Positions 19,661 through 31,900 of a stretch of DNA of 64,000 nt are shown here, piece by piece; the first letter of the stretch is position 1, and every line of letters starts with the position of its first letter. The notes beneath the pieces were generated by a model, which did not search any database, had not been told where the DNA came from, and saw nothing but the letters and a program-made list of their open reading frames with translations. The translations under genes were made by a program, and so were the position numbers. The stretch is from positions 49,424,355-49,488,354 of the forward strand of contig CM068830.1 of the NCBI GenBank assembly GCA_028554795.2, in the 5' to 3' direction. The DNA comes from Sinohyriopsis cumingii. Its lineage: Eukaryota; Mollusca; Bivalvia; Unionida; Unionidae.

Positions 19661-21980
19661 ACACTTAGGCCAGCATGTACAAAATATTCCTCAAGTTACA
19701 GTTGCTAGCACTCCACTAAGAAATGTCATTTTATAATAAATAAAAATGTAATGGAAAAAAAAATTGATAAAGTGATTGCACTCTTTAACATAGCCTACTA
19801 CCTAACTCAATAATGAAAATGATTTGGTTCATTATATCTTTGTGTTTTATGGAATAAGTGCATACATCTGATTGAATTTTAGGCAAGAGACTGAACTTTT
19901 GGGTTAAGTTAAAATGTATGTGGAACAAATGCATTTTCTAAAACTACTTGTATCAGTGTGCATTGTGACTTTTCTTTAAGATAACTCTAAATGGTACTGG
20001 GTATATATCATTTTCTTCAACTGCACACTGTTGTCTTCCATTTGATTTGATGACTTACAGCTATACTGTCTACACAGTAGGCCTCAACGTCAGGAAAAAT
20101 TCTGTATACTTCAGTTACAGCTGAAATAAGTTTTGCATTAGTACCTGAATCAGACAAAAAAGGTTGTGTTCTGGTGTGTGAATAGAAATGGCTAAAAGTA
20201 ATATAGACAAAAGCCATAAGAGTACACAAGTTACATATGAAAACCACCAATTCACTTGCATGTGTGGCATACAAGTTCAAAGATTTGCTTCATGTTTATT
20301 TCTGTACACACATTGTTCAACTCATAAGATATTTTAAGAGCTATTTCTCTATTGTATGCATAATTCATTTACAAATGTGATTAGTGGGCCACACCGAAGG
20401 CCATACTATTAGTTCACTTGGCAATATGGTAACGTCAGCTGAAAAGCATAATCATCCATTAAAAGAGCATTATGATATGAACATTAGGTATTTAGGACAT
20501 ATAGATTTTTCTTTTCCAAATGGAGTCCAAGTAATTATTGCCCAATCCAGGTATAATTTTGTACACAAGTAAAGAACAAAATAAGATAAATCTTCATTTA
20601 TTTGCAATTGACAATACACTTCTTAATGAATATACACTTTTGCATTTATTTTGTATCACTTGAATAAACAATATTTCTTTCAGTTCATTTTAAACTTTTA
20701 TTTTATATCACTTGAGTAAACAATATCTCTTTCGTTTCATTTAACACTTAGAAACAGGTTCTTCCAGTTACAATAATCAACTCTGGAAACAATAAACAAA
20801 CTGGAACTTTTGACCTAATTATATTACATTTACTAGGGTTAAAACAATAAATTCCTTAACATAATAAATTAACAGTTCCAGTTAATCAAACACAAAATCA
20901 CCTTTTATACAGGGTGTGAACTGTTAATATTTACAGGATAAAGCTTATAGTTTCCAAATTGATTGAAGCTTACATGTTGCAGTTGCTGGCACATATCTAT
21001 TTCCAGCATGGTTTGCATACATTCCACCTTTAATAATTTTGTTACTTCCCTACCCCACCCCATTCAGTAACAAGTATCAAAAATCAGGCTCATTCTAAGG
21101 CAAAGTCTGTAACTTGTGTACCACAGTCATCAGAGAGACAAAGATGCAAAACTTTATGATGCCTGTCAAAGGAAGAAAACAGTTTGTTGTTTACCCAAGT
21201 TTTGAACCAGTTAACTTGAATTCTCAGACCATCAATTGCTACAGCCCCACTAATTACAATTGTTAGGGAATAATGAGAACTCACCTTCAGTTATCTGTGT
21301 ATATATATAATTTTAATAACCAAGAATACCGGATGTCTGGGAACATTATAGCATTCAATGGTAACGTCAGAACTGAGATGAGAGAATTAAACAAGCATAG
21401 TACATGACATAATATATCCATAAACTATTGACTGGGAAAAATACTACAGAACACCATTTCTGCTGGCAGTAAGATGTTGAACCTATATGTCATAAATATC
21501 AGGTTGGACATCTAGGACCAGTAATATTCATAATGGGCAGTACCACCCCCCACCCCCCCAAGTGAGAAGGGCCTGATTTGTAATCTAAGCCACCCAACCT
21601 ATCACAGCCTTTATAGTACTTGAAACAAATATTGAGTAATAGTAAAACAAACTCTGAAAGTTATTAAAACCAATTTGTTATATTTCCATAACTCTGCATA
21701 GTTAACTGTGCAAGCAGACTTAAACATATCAGTGTATGACAGTTAAATTGAGCTATAGCATCGATTAACAGAAGCTACGAATTCATCAACAAGCAGTGAA
21801 CAATCATCTTCACAATAAATGTCAAACATTAGCATCCATAAGCTGTCAAGACAAGTTGTTACACTGGATATATAATCATCCATTTATTTCAAACAAGCTG
21901 TGAAAAACGAACCTCACGTCCGCTATATGTACGCTGGCCATTGCAAAGGATGCTTTAATAGATTAATGTTTATCGTCGTG
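19661..21980. other. AT-rich non-coding DNA with weak coding traces
   Basis: Minus-strand frames at 20017-20280 and 21090-21284, and a plus-strand frame at 20384-20572, show some coding-like composition. The 21090 frame has a stretch WFKTWVNNKLF..KVLHLCL that is faintly like a DDE transposase. None is secure. A direct near-repeat is present at about 20638-20740 (TATCACTTGA.TAAACAATAT). Confidence 0.35.
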
Positions 21981-22017
21981 TCTTGACAACCATTTTGCGC
22001 GCGCACACCGGAAAGTC

Positions 22018-22138
22018 ATGCTATATATTTGTTACTTGTGAACGTATTCGTGGGCAGTACGCTATATATTGTTCCCGTGACCGTATTCACGGGCAGAATG
22101 CTATATGTTTGTTCTTCGTGAACGTATTTTTGGGCAGT
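22018..22138. repeat. Three ~41-bp tandem units with hairpin potential
   Basis: Units share TGCTATATATTTGTT..CGTGAACGTATTCGTGGGCAG. CGTGA.CGTATTCACG can fold on itself in the middle unit. A fourth, inverted partial unit (CTGCCCACGAA) is seen near 22190. Confidence 0.6.
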
Positions 22139-22375
22139 TACTTTGTCATCTTCAACCTAAAGGTCAAAACTGCCCATGAAATATATATATCTGCCCACGA
22201 ACCGAAAACATGAATAGGACTATAACATAAGTGTATATACTTATTTTCAACATATACATAATTACTATGTAAGAAATACAACCTATGTATATGTATTTTG
22301 ATTTGAAATGTAAACTATATCATGTCCTTCCCGTAAACCCACTTTCGGGATGACTGCCCACAACGCACCTAAAAC

Positions 22376-22378
<3 letters not shown>

Positions 22379-22414
<36 letters not shown>
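22379..22414. repeat. (TA)n microsatellite
   Basis: About 18 uninterrupted TA units. Confidence 0.95.
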
Positions 22415-22415
<1 letters not shown>

Positions 22416-23080
22416 GAACTAGAATAGTTGTAGTCTTTATTTTAAATTGTCTCTATACTCTAATCATAAAATGAATATGCCTCTTTTATCGATGAATCAC
22501 GGTATAAATTTCAGAATGTGAAGCAAATAAAAGGATAGAAAAGATTGTTATTTATCCCAGTGCATAGCATTCAGAATTCCGGCTCTGCTTCGTAACTGTG
22601 AGTCAAATTTAACAAATCAGGAAATTACCGAATAAGGGGTAAAATAAATTCACGCGAGCTTCTCTGATGAAATAAGCACCAGTGAGAATGCTTTGTTTTT
22701 AGATTTGATACAGCACTTATACAACAGATTCTCGTTATATGGACCAAGGTTCCAGTTATTTTGTTAGCGATAATACTTTTATTTTCAAAGGGGTTACCTC
22801 CCTTATCTTATCATTATCAAATCAGCATAAATCAGTATATAAAATGTCAGAAACAAAACTCGTTGCTTAATATTAAATTAGTTTAAGTGTGTAGAAGATA
22901 AAATGCATATTTTCATAAATTTTAAATGAAATTTTATCAGAATAGAATAATTACATGCCATTCATTGACATATTCCGTCCTAAACGTAAATAGGTAATAT
23001 ACATCCTTGTTTCAGTGGAATTGCTGTTTTAGACTTGAGTTGAATATTAAGTTCTAAAGATAAAATGAGTTCTCACCAAC
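22416..23080. other. AT-rich non-coding DNA
   Basis: No feature was recognised. Confidence 0.4.
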
Positions 23081-23082
23081 GC

Positions 23083-23305
23083 TGTTTAACGCTATTTTCA
23101 GCACATGATAGGCTATACATGGCAGCCAGTATATTTGGTGGAGAATGAACCCAGGAAAACCCACAGAAGAACCACCTACCTAGGTGAAGCTACTGTCAAT
23201 TTTTCTCAGATACCCATGTTTGCCGAGCCGAGACTCGAACCCACTGGGACAGTAATCTGAAATGATGAGCGCCTTTGACCACTCGGCGATTCGGATCACC
23301 AAATG
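23083..23305 (-). mobile_element. tRNA-derived SINE, family 2, minus-strand copy
   Basis: Read on the minus strand, the head is CGCCGAGTGGTCAAAGGCGC with a B box GGGTTCGAGTCTCGGC. It is followed by a body with GTAGCTTCACCTAGG, GGTTTTCCTGGGTTC, ATACTGGCTGCCATGTATAG and TGCTGAAAATAGCGTTAAAC. The head resembles a serine or leucine tRNA. It is the best-preserved head of the four family-2 copies. Confidence 0.85.
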
Positions 23306-23391
23306 CTTCTGCAATCTGTTCTTGTGTGTGAGGGCGGGTACTAGAGACGCTATTATTTCTTTAATGAATTTTCTTATTCATTCTACTTCGC

Positions 23392-23650
23392 GTTATGACT
23401 GTATCCATGAGGTCCTCGTGGCAAGACTGTATCAATGAGGCCTTCGCGGTATGACTGTATCCATGAGGCCTTCGCGGCATTGCTGTATCCGTGAATCTTT
23501 CGCAGCATGACTGCATCCGTGAGACCTTTGAGGCATGACTGTATCAATGAGGCCTTCGCGGCATGACTGTATCCATGAGGCCTTCTCGGCATGATTTATC
23601 CATGAGGCCTTCGAGGCATGACTGTATCAATGAGGCCTTCGCGGCATGTC
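23392..23650. repeat. 28-bp minisatellite, ~9 copies
   Basis: The unit is GCATGACTGTATCCATGAGG followed by CCTTCGCG. CCATGAGG and CAATGAGG variants alternate, and one unit is shortened (near 23592). It is much more GC-rich than its surroundings. Confidence 0.9.
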
Positions 23651-23654
23651 TGGG

Positions 23655-24330
23655 ATAGACTTATCCATGAAGTTCACATTTTCCCTCCTTCGTTCTACTC
23701 AGTCTCTTTGGATTATTTCATCAGGAACTGACACTGGTTAGACTTGAACTATGCTTCCATCTAGGCTCAGTCTGCTAAAATTGTCACATCACTTGCTGAG
23801 CACAAGTACCAAACACTGACTTAAAACTCCGAAGTTAAATATTCGACCTAAAGTTTGATGAGATTTGTGAAATAGTATCTAAGCAGAGAAGAAATGGTAT
23901 AATTATCGGAAAATGGTTAATAGATCTTCTAAGCATTGAATTCTGAGTCCTAATCAACTATTAAGCCTAAGGGGTTGTAAGAGCACAAGGCATACATTCA
24001 CATTTCAGTACGAACTCTTAGTTCTTGAACATTTCTTAAGGCAATTATAGTTTCATCCTGCATATTATCTGATGCCGTGTAAAAACATGCCTAAATCATT
24101 AGTTGTTTTGCAAACCTTTGCACAAATTCGTCGACGTCAGAAGAATAAATTTCGTTGGAGAAAGAAAAAGGCTTACCGCTCGTCATTTGCTGTGATTGAT
24201 TATTTTTAATGACAATTAGTCATTTACATTTTTGTGTGAGCTTCACTGGGGGGGGGTCCCTGCTTGATGTTCTAGTGAAACTATTATAAGGCTCTGTGTT
24301 AAATATTATTACGAATAAATTATCTTATAC
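23655..24330. other. Non-coding DNA
   Basis: A G-run (GGGGGGG) lies at about 24249. No exon was recognised up to the donor at 24331. Confidence 0.4.
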
Positions 24331-24334
24331 TTAC

Positions 24335-24432
24335 CTAGGTGGTGTAATCTCGCAAGGATCGTCAAAGAGCCATGCCGTCATAATTGGCCACATTGACATG
24401 ACGATGGCGATATAATACAAACTGTACCTCAT
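24335..24432 (-). CDS. First coding exon of a small secreted protein (copy A)
   Basis: From the ATG at 24430-24432 the minus strand reads MRYSLYYIAIVMSMWPIMTA, a good signal peptide, then WLFDDPCEITPP. It ends in AG before a strong donor GTAAGTAT (24327-24334). The exon ends in phase 2, exactly as does the first exon of the related gene at 54568-54677, and both end in a (G/D)DPC.I motif just before the splice site. It is therefore probably a paralogous first exon. No matching second exon was recognised between 12.5 and 24.3 kb; it may have been lost, be too diverged to see, or be downstream beyond a large intron. Confidence 0.55.
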
Positions 24433-24439
24433 TTTGTCT

Positions 24440-27400
24440 GATTTCCAGCTGAACTGCTTAGAGCATAAACCGTGTACTAGTGTCATGAAATATTTAATCT
24501 GTCCATCTTATAGTATATCGCTGGTCTTATCTTATTTTGAAAGCCAATCCTTCAAATAATGTCATGAATTAGAATATTGACAATGCTCATCGTTGCGTAA
24601 AAGTGCATCATTAGTTTGCATCAATTATTCACGTACTGATATGTAGCGTTGTGTCTTTATTGTATGTGAAATTTTGTACTGCAACGAACTTATATGTACT
24701 GACAATAAGTGCTGAGTGTCACAATACATCATAAAGATCGTTTGCAAAATAGTGTTCTTAATGAAGTCTCTTTTTAATTTGAAAGAGAAACTAATGTTCC
24801 TCATGAAGTTTATACTAATTTTAGATGAACATTTTATGATACTTATATAATAATTTCTTTCACTTAAACATTAGGAAAGTCTGCGGAAAAATTACATTTT
24901 ACATGAAAACTTCAACCTATAACCACCTCCTAGTGAAAAGGAAGCATGCTCATGTTATGTAAATATGTAAATAAAAGTTTTATCAAATTCTACGTTTGTG
25001 TTAGAAATTGTTCCAAGTCATTTTTGTCCATTTTTTTTTATTTACCACTGTTAGTATTTTTACTCATTACTGAACATATAATTTATCGACATTCACCTGT
25101 CACCAGTCACCAGCCATCAATCAATCAATCACCACCAGTCAGTCACCAGTCAGTCACCAATCAGTGAGCAATGTTCAATCAATCAGCTCTCAACTGGAGC
25201 TCGCACGCCATAAAGTGGACTGCTCACTGACAAGACTCTTCGTAATGTATATATATATGTATATACCATGCCTATATTTCGCCCATCACTGACATTAAGA
25301 GATATTTACATGCCATTGCTCAAATATCGTTTACGTCGGAATCATGATATGTGGTGAGAAAGATGTAAAAGTGTTAAGTGTTATTAGTTGTTGAAGTCTT
25401 TGTTACTGCGACCTATATTGCCTTCTTTACATTGTTTGTCTTAGGTCGATTTATCGGTCACATTATAAGGTAGAATCGTGAACTAGTTTTAGAAAATTCA
25501 TCTCTGGAAGAACTCCTTTGTTTTAGATAAGAATTGTCTCATTAACATAAATACTGTAAATCTTGCTGTTTTAACGTAATTAGGATTTCGGTGATACATT
25601 ATAGTCAAAATATAAGAATTAATCTATATTTTATTGCAGGAATTTTTGTGCACTATAATTTCCCCCTCCCTGAATTCACTAAACTTTTGTGCAGTAAAAC
25701 GAAGTGTACGTAACCTGTAGTGTCCAGCTTTACAGAATTCCTTTGAGGATAGTTTATCAAATAATGATCATAACAGAGTTGTCGGTCTTTGCGATGTGAT
25801 GCACCTCCGTGAATACTACACGGGTTACAAGAACACTCTATTGTCACATATAGATCAGGCTGTTTTTTTACACTTAATTTATTTGTTTGTGTTCTAATTC
25901 ATTTCTCAGGCACTGTTTGTGTTAGTGTCAGGACCATGGTGAGGGTTTAGATTCCGAGTACTACATATGTATGTCAACAGCAAGTCACTATTACTGATAA
26001 TCAGGTTTCAAATACTTTATTATGTCGATGTTTAATTTAATTACCTATACATTAATAATCTTGAGGTCGTGAACCTGCGTGATTGGATCCACCTCTGAGT
26101 TCTACACCATTCCAACAAACGTTGTTTGCATTTGTATATTTAGTACTTTTATTTATATTTTATGTGGTTATTTTTACATCGTATTGGGGACTACTATGAA
26201 CCATTAATTGTCCTTATATTCAAAATAGACTTTGTCACTTCTGATTGAAAAAGAGCATTTTATTTGGGACTGTAATGAGCTTTACATGAAAGGTATCGGC
26301 TGCTGTAGATGTTTGAAAGAGAAAGATAGACCTACACATCACAGCACATCAAGTCCAAAAGCACTGAACATCTTACATTTAGTTTGATTGTTTTCTTCTA
26401 GAAAACGATTCACTTTAATGAACTCTGCTGGAGACAGCTTTAATATGGTATAAGCAAGCAATGCAATCGATCAATGTTATCTGGATTATCAATTTTCTAA
26501 TATACACTAAAAGGTAGCTACACGTATTTCAGATACCCCACTTACGGAACCCACGTTTCAATCCGAAAATAGAAACACAATTCTCGAGTATACTCTCGAA
26601 ACAAAACTTTAAAAAACTCTTGTGTATACGTTACTACTTCTTCATTAGAGCAAACGTAATGAATATACTGAGTACAAGCACTGACTCGAAGAAAGTTCAA
26701 GTAAACAATTCATGGGTGACCAAGTGAAACTATGATTCTCAGGAAGAGTAACTTATTATCGTACAGTGCTCACGACAATATTGAGTATAAAGGTTATGGC
26801 CATCTTTGTTTGCCTTTCGTCCCTTTTTGCTGAAACAGTACAACAGTCAGAAATAATAATTTATGTCCATTACCTTTCCTCTGACTGCAACATTACAAAA
26901 TTAAAATAGAATAACTAAGTTCAAATACCACAAAGCAAATGATACAACACAAAAATTATAGACATAGCTCAGAACGAATAGTTTTCGTAGAACCAAAATT
27001 TTTGTTGCTTTTAGAAATTTATATCAGTCTATTTGTATTTAGAAAAAGTGGTTAGTTAAGTTATTTCGTGTATATTTACTTCAATATTTCAAGTTTTGTT
27101 AGGGTTGAGGAGAACATACATACATACATACATACATACATACATACATACATTTCTTTTAATTGGCGTATGTTTCCAATTTTCTTTTTTCCATGTCTTA
27201 TACAAAAGAAAAAAGAGTGAACCTAATTTTTATGACGCGTAGTGTCAACAAGCTTCAGACGACTTTAATGTGGCGCGCGCGATATCAAACAAGCTCTTTC
27301 TCTCCTCGGAATACCTTGCATTTTATGCGTAATATTATGATTCTGGTCCACTTTGGTTATTAATAAATGGCTTAAATGACTTAGTGCCGGACAATCCCAA

Positions 27401-27740
27401 CCGCTCCCTAAACCTATATTCAGCGATTAGAATAATATGTCCTGTTTCTTAACCCCGTAACTCTGTTGTGTCAATATATCAAGAAATCTTGTACCTCCTG
27501 AAAGCTGAGAGGATTAATAGAAGCTCCTAACGTATATATCATGCGTAGGACAAAAATATGTCAGCTTTCTTTTTTCTTTTTTTTTTTTCATTTCAGACAG
27601 GGAATTTCACAAGGATTAGAGGTCGATATTTGACAACATTGTCAGGAAAATTAAGATGCAATTATAGGTCATTCTCTATTTTGTTTTGCAGAGCAGGGTT
27701 CATTTATACCAGTCCATACATCAATTCATTATCATTTGAA
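24440..27740. other. AT-rich non-coding DNA
   Basis: A CAATCA/CACCAGT-rich simple stretch lies at 25095-25190. A 64-codon minus-strand frame at 25653-25847 is Cys-rich at its start but has no support as an exon. No other feature was recognised. Confidence 0.4.
27113..27152. repeat. (CATA)n microsatellite
   Basis: About ten uninterrupted 4-bp units. Confidence 0.95.
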
Positions 27741-27747
27741 TACTTCC

Positions 27748-28046
27748 AAATAGTGGTTCGACGTCCGCCTCGGATGCGGGTGGTCGCGGATTCGAACCCC
27801 AGTCGAGTCATACCAAAGACTTATAATAAATGGTACTAGACGATAGGCGCTCAGCATTAAGAGGTTAGTGTTATGACTGGTCGGCTTGGTGTCAGAATAA
27901 TGTGACCGGGTAGGACATCATCATACAGGCAGCATGATGCCCCAGTGCTGGAAATCAGCATAAACTGCCACACTGCAGACATCGTAGCATTATGGCTGAA
28001 TATTTTTTAAAGCTACGTTAAAAATCCAACACACACACACACACAC
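27748..28046 (+). mobile_element. tRNA-derived SINE, family 1, copy 2
   Basis: It is slightly 5'-truncated in the tRNA-like head, but B box GGATTCGAACCCC, the body landmarks and the AAGCTACGTTAAAAATCCAA-(CA)n end are present. Confidence 0.85.
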
Positions 28047-28183
28047 TTCTAAGAAGTAGTTTTGTAGCTGATAACTGTAGTCGTTTGCAGTTCTTTTTTT
28101 GATGATTGTACTCTATTAAAATACGTTCTGTTTAATAATGATTGTACGCATTGCATTACCTTCATTTGCTGATAATAATACTG

Positions 28184-28214
<31 letters not shown>
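28184..28214. repeat. (TG)n microsatellite
   Basis: About 15 units, 140 bases after the CA tail of the neighbouring SINE. Confidence 0.95.
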
Positions 28215-28215
<1 letters not shown>

Positions 28216-28219
28216 TACT

Positions 28220-31200
28220 TTCGTTTGCTGGTAATTGCATTCTTATAGTACATTTTATTTACAGACACTTCTAAAGCGGCATACCTTCGATTGACTTGGC
28301 ATGCAAGTATGCTGATATGTAGAGACAAGGATAACACAGTAATTAAATGACTTTATTTGTACAACTGGCTCTACTTCAAGAGAATAATTCTCGCGAGAAG
28401 TTAAACAATTTCAGTTATAAATATTTAATTTAATTTCCAAGAATGATGGTCAAATATATATAGATTGTATCAAAAGTGAGTGTTGAAAAAAAAAAACCTC
28501 AGTACAAACATATGTGGCTTGCTGACTAAAATCATTTTAGTGCTTCCTTTTTTATTTGCTTGCCTATATTACCGAAGTTTGATCCATAACGGAATTATTC
28601 TGAACGTTGTATGTTTAACTAAATCGTTTGTGACGAGTTTGAATGTGTGTTGTGGTAGGACAGTAAATATATAAAATGTACTCCACTTGTTCCTCACAAC
28701 AAAAAAGACTCGATCAAATTTTGACCGCATAAGACCGCCATTGACCGCCATGGACTGACAAGATAATCTGCCCATGTACGTTACATATAATACATTAGAA
28801 CATCTGTATGATTTCATTTTAAGGCAAGTTGACTGCTGGACTTATCTTGTTCTGAGAGTCAGTCCCACATTTTTTCACAATTGAAATGTTGTTCGAATTC
28901 TCGCAATGTGCTCTTCAGGAACGTGACCTGACATCATTAACAAGATTATGCAGCAAAATGTCGATCATTCGGAACAACAGAATGTTCGCTTGATACAAGA
29001 CTTATTTTGTTCTATCTTAGGAGTAATGCGGACAACCAAATATCCGGCCAAAATCAATATATCCAGAAGAGTCCGAATCATAGACACTTTACTAAAGCAA
29101 CCCTACATCATTATTAATATTATACAGTAACTAAAGCATGTGTTCCCCTGATAGACACCTTTAGTCGGAACATCCTCGGTCTTCTCCGCCATGTAGAGAA
29201 AGAAACCCCAAGTGGTGTGAGCTTAGACGTTTTCTATTTTGTTGGCTAAGATAGACCAACACCTTCTGTACCCGATGAAATTACTATTTTTGCCATGGTC
29301 ATCGAAGTTAGTTCCAGGCGCTATGAGGAAGTAAACAATATTCCTAACGCTAGCATGAACAATCAGACCAGCAGATTAAACCAAACAACCCAGCCACTTG
29401 CGTTGCATCGAATTTCTGATAGTTGGTGCTGTTGACATTGGTGTCTCAAGGTCAGCCGAAGGTTGACTGCAATCGTTTACTTTAATGAATGTTAAGAAGT
29501 AAAAATCAGTGGCTTAAAAATGTGCGTATGTATGGGTCACAGACAACGTTTCCTGAAATATAAATCACTCTCTTACTAGTGTGCATAAGTATATGTTTAC
29601 TTCAATGTTAGATTAAGATTTTCCTGTGCGGAAAAGTCGATGACTGTAATAGCTTCGGAGATTTTTTTTGTGATATTATATTAAATAGCAATTGTTGCAC
29701 AACATAAATGTCCTATAACACAACCATGTCCTCATATTGTGTGTTATTGCAAGCCAACATGAACGGCAAATCCAACTCAGGTTTCAATGTGTAATAAGTG
29801 ATCCGCGATCGCTGGAACATGCGTCCGGTGTGGAACAAAGAAGTTGTCGTTCACTAAGAAATGTCGTCGTTGGTGGTGTCCATGCTGCATTAACAAAACT
29901 ACCAGGAACACCATAAAGTAAATACTATGGTGATAAAACATATTTCTGGATAGAATTTTAGCGGGCCTGGTACACAGCTGGATATACGACTAAATTCTAA
30001 CAATCAATCAAAGCCTGTGGAAGAACCTATAAACAGTGTCGATACTGAATGTTACCGACCGATGTACTGATAAGGCATGAAGTGATATCCTTAGATGTCA
30101 ACGTGCCCATTGAGATCTCATCCATGATCTCATCCATGACTTGAACGCGATCAGGCTTATGCTTGGAGAAAGAATCCAGGGACGTCTGAAGGCCACGATT
30201 GCACTTGGAGGTAAAATATATTGATATAAAAGTATATTGATACAAAAAGCTTAGTTTCCGAGAGGACTTTATCAAAATATACCTCAATCCTCTTGGTTAT
30301 TTTAAAGGAGAAGCATTTGTTGAACAGTTAGCGAGCACGGCAAAGTAACCAATAGGATTGATTGAACATTCTTGGCAAATTTACCTACCAGCGCCAAGAA
30401 AGAGTTTTTGGGCGACAAAATCGTCTATACACATGGAAGTACGCGTTAACAAATGTAGATGTAAGTGCAGATACAAGGAAGCTGAGCCGTTGACGTAAAA
30501 CCAAAAATTAGCAAGTCCCGAAAATGCGCTAAAACTTATTCTTAAACGTTCACCTCTAAAATGGCCACTGTTATTGCAGGTCAACTCAGGCAAAGTACTT
30601 CCTGAAGCCTTTACTGCATTGTTAAAAAAACATTGGGTGATTATTTCTTTTGTTGTACATGTTAATTTCAATATACTTCGCAACCAGGCTGTTAATCGAT
30701 TTAACCGTATACTTGCGGCATGGCTATTCGGACATTAGTACGCACAGGAATTGTTAATGAGGTCTCGGAGTATTCGATCATAGATCGCAGAGAGATTTAG
30801 TGAGTGGGTAACACGGCTTCCGTCAGTCGTACAAGCGTTAAATAACATTACGAATGAATCAGTTGCTCAACCATCTGTGTTAGCCCCCTTCGGAAACAAT
30901 TTCGCTCTGTATCTGTATCCGCTGTGGAATTAGAAAGCGGTAAACATAGTCCAACTGACAGGGTATGATCCTTTCATGTATTTACGATCTCAGATCGGAA
31001 TAATTTTCCAGGAGAGCCAATATGTTATCATTTAGCATACGCTGGTGAACAAGAAACAAACCAACGTGCAGAGCATTTGTGCGAGGCCAATTACAAGTCA
31101 TTCCTGCGGATACAGAACTACCACCAAAGTCTATTATAATGCTCAAGTTGATTCACAAAAGCATTATCAGTACGGTTAAGTGGTGATTCCGTCTAGGAAT

Positions 31201-31575
31201 GTTCGTGCTTAGTGTCAAGCGGTGACAAACTCAATGCAACGATAAACAAATGAAAGATGTTTCTTTGGCCGAATCTGGTTTTTTTGTGTGTGTGTATTCA
31301 AATTCACGTCGGTGCTGCAAACATTCCACAAACATGTCATTTTAAAGATCTTTTGAAACAACAACCTAGGGAACTCTTTTCGCGCTTTTCTATGTGCTTA
31401 CCGCTCCGCTGTCAAGTACATTTTTGGACGCAGTCCAGCAAGCTTTTCCATTGGTTTCCAGCATATCCATAGTTGAGCTTAACAACAACTTGAATGTTTG
31501 TGTTACTAAACAGTGATAGGTCGTATGAATAATCACTTGAGTCGACCTAGTTCAGAAGTATATATGAGGTCATAT
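28220..31575. other. Degenerate interval of unknown nature
   Basis: From about 28.9 to 31.5 kb the composition is less AT-rich than the flanks, and there are several 80-100-codon frames on the minus strand (30027-30287, 30381-30683) and plus strand (31257-31472). None shows a domain. It may be an old transposon or viral insertion together with the frame at 31580, but no terminal repeats or motifs were identified. Confidence 0.35.
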
Positions 31576-31579
31576 CCGT

Positions 31580-31840
31580 TTAAATATCCACACTGGTAAT
31601 ATGCGTAAGAAATGAAACTTTGTCCGTGCAGAGCATCCTTACACGATCCTGGTAAAACGGCTTGATCTTTTCATCATAAACTTTTACTTGAGGATCTTTG
31701 ACAAACCCATCATAAATCTGATTTGTCAACTTCAGCTTCTTTGCTTTCTTGACTTGGACAGCCACTCGTCTGCCGTCGAATAGCTTGGGTGATTGAAATG
31801 CTGTATCCGCGATGAGCCTTCGACGTTTGTCACATTTTAA

Positions 31841-31843
<3 letters not shown>
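31580..31843 (-). CDS. Unidentified lysine-rich open frame
   Basis: There are 88 codons with coding-like composition (..SPKLFDGRRVAVQVKKAK.., ..DPQVKVYDEKIKPFYQDR..). The frame starts next to a (TA)n tract that probably interrupts it. It has no recognised domain, no clear promoter and no good splice donor. It could be a fragment of a mobile element or an exon. The call rests only on composition and length. Confidence 0.3.

Positions 31844-31847
<4 letters not shown>

Positions 31848-31896
<49 letters not shown>
31848..31896. repeat. (TA)n microsatellite
   Basis: About 24 uninterrupted TA units. Confidence 0.95.

Positions 31897-31899
<3 letters not shown>

Positions 31900-31900
<1 letters not shown>

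Noticed and set aside
21090..21284. Possible DDE transposase fragment (WFKTWVNNKLF..)
   Set aside because: The similarity is too short and no second motif or terminal repeat was found.
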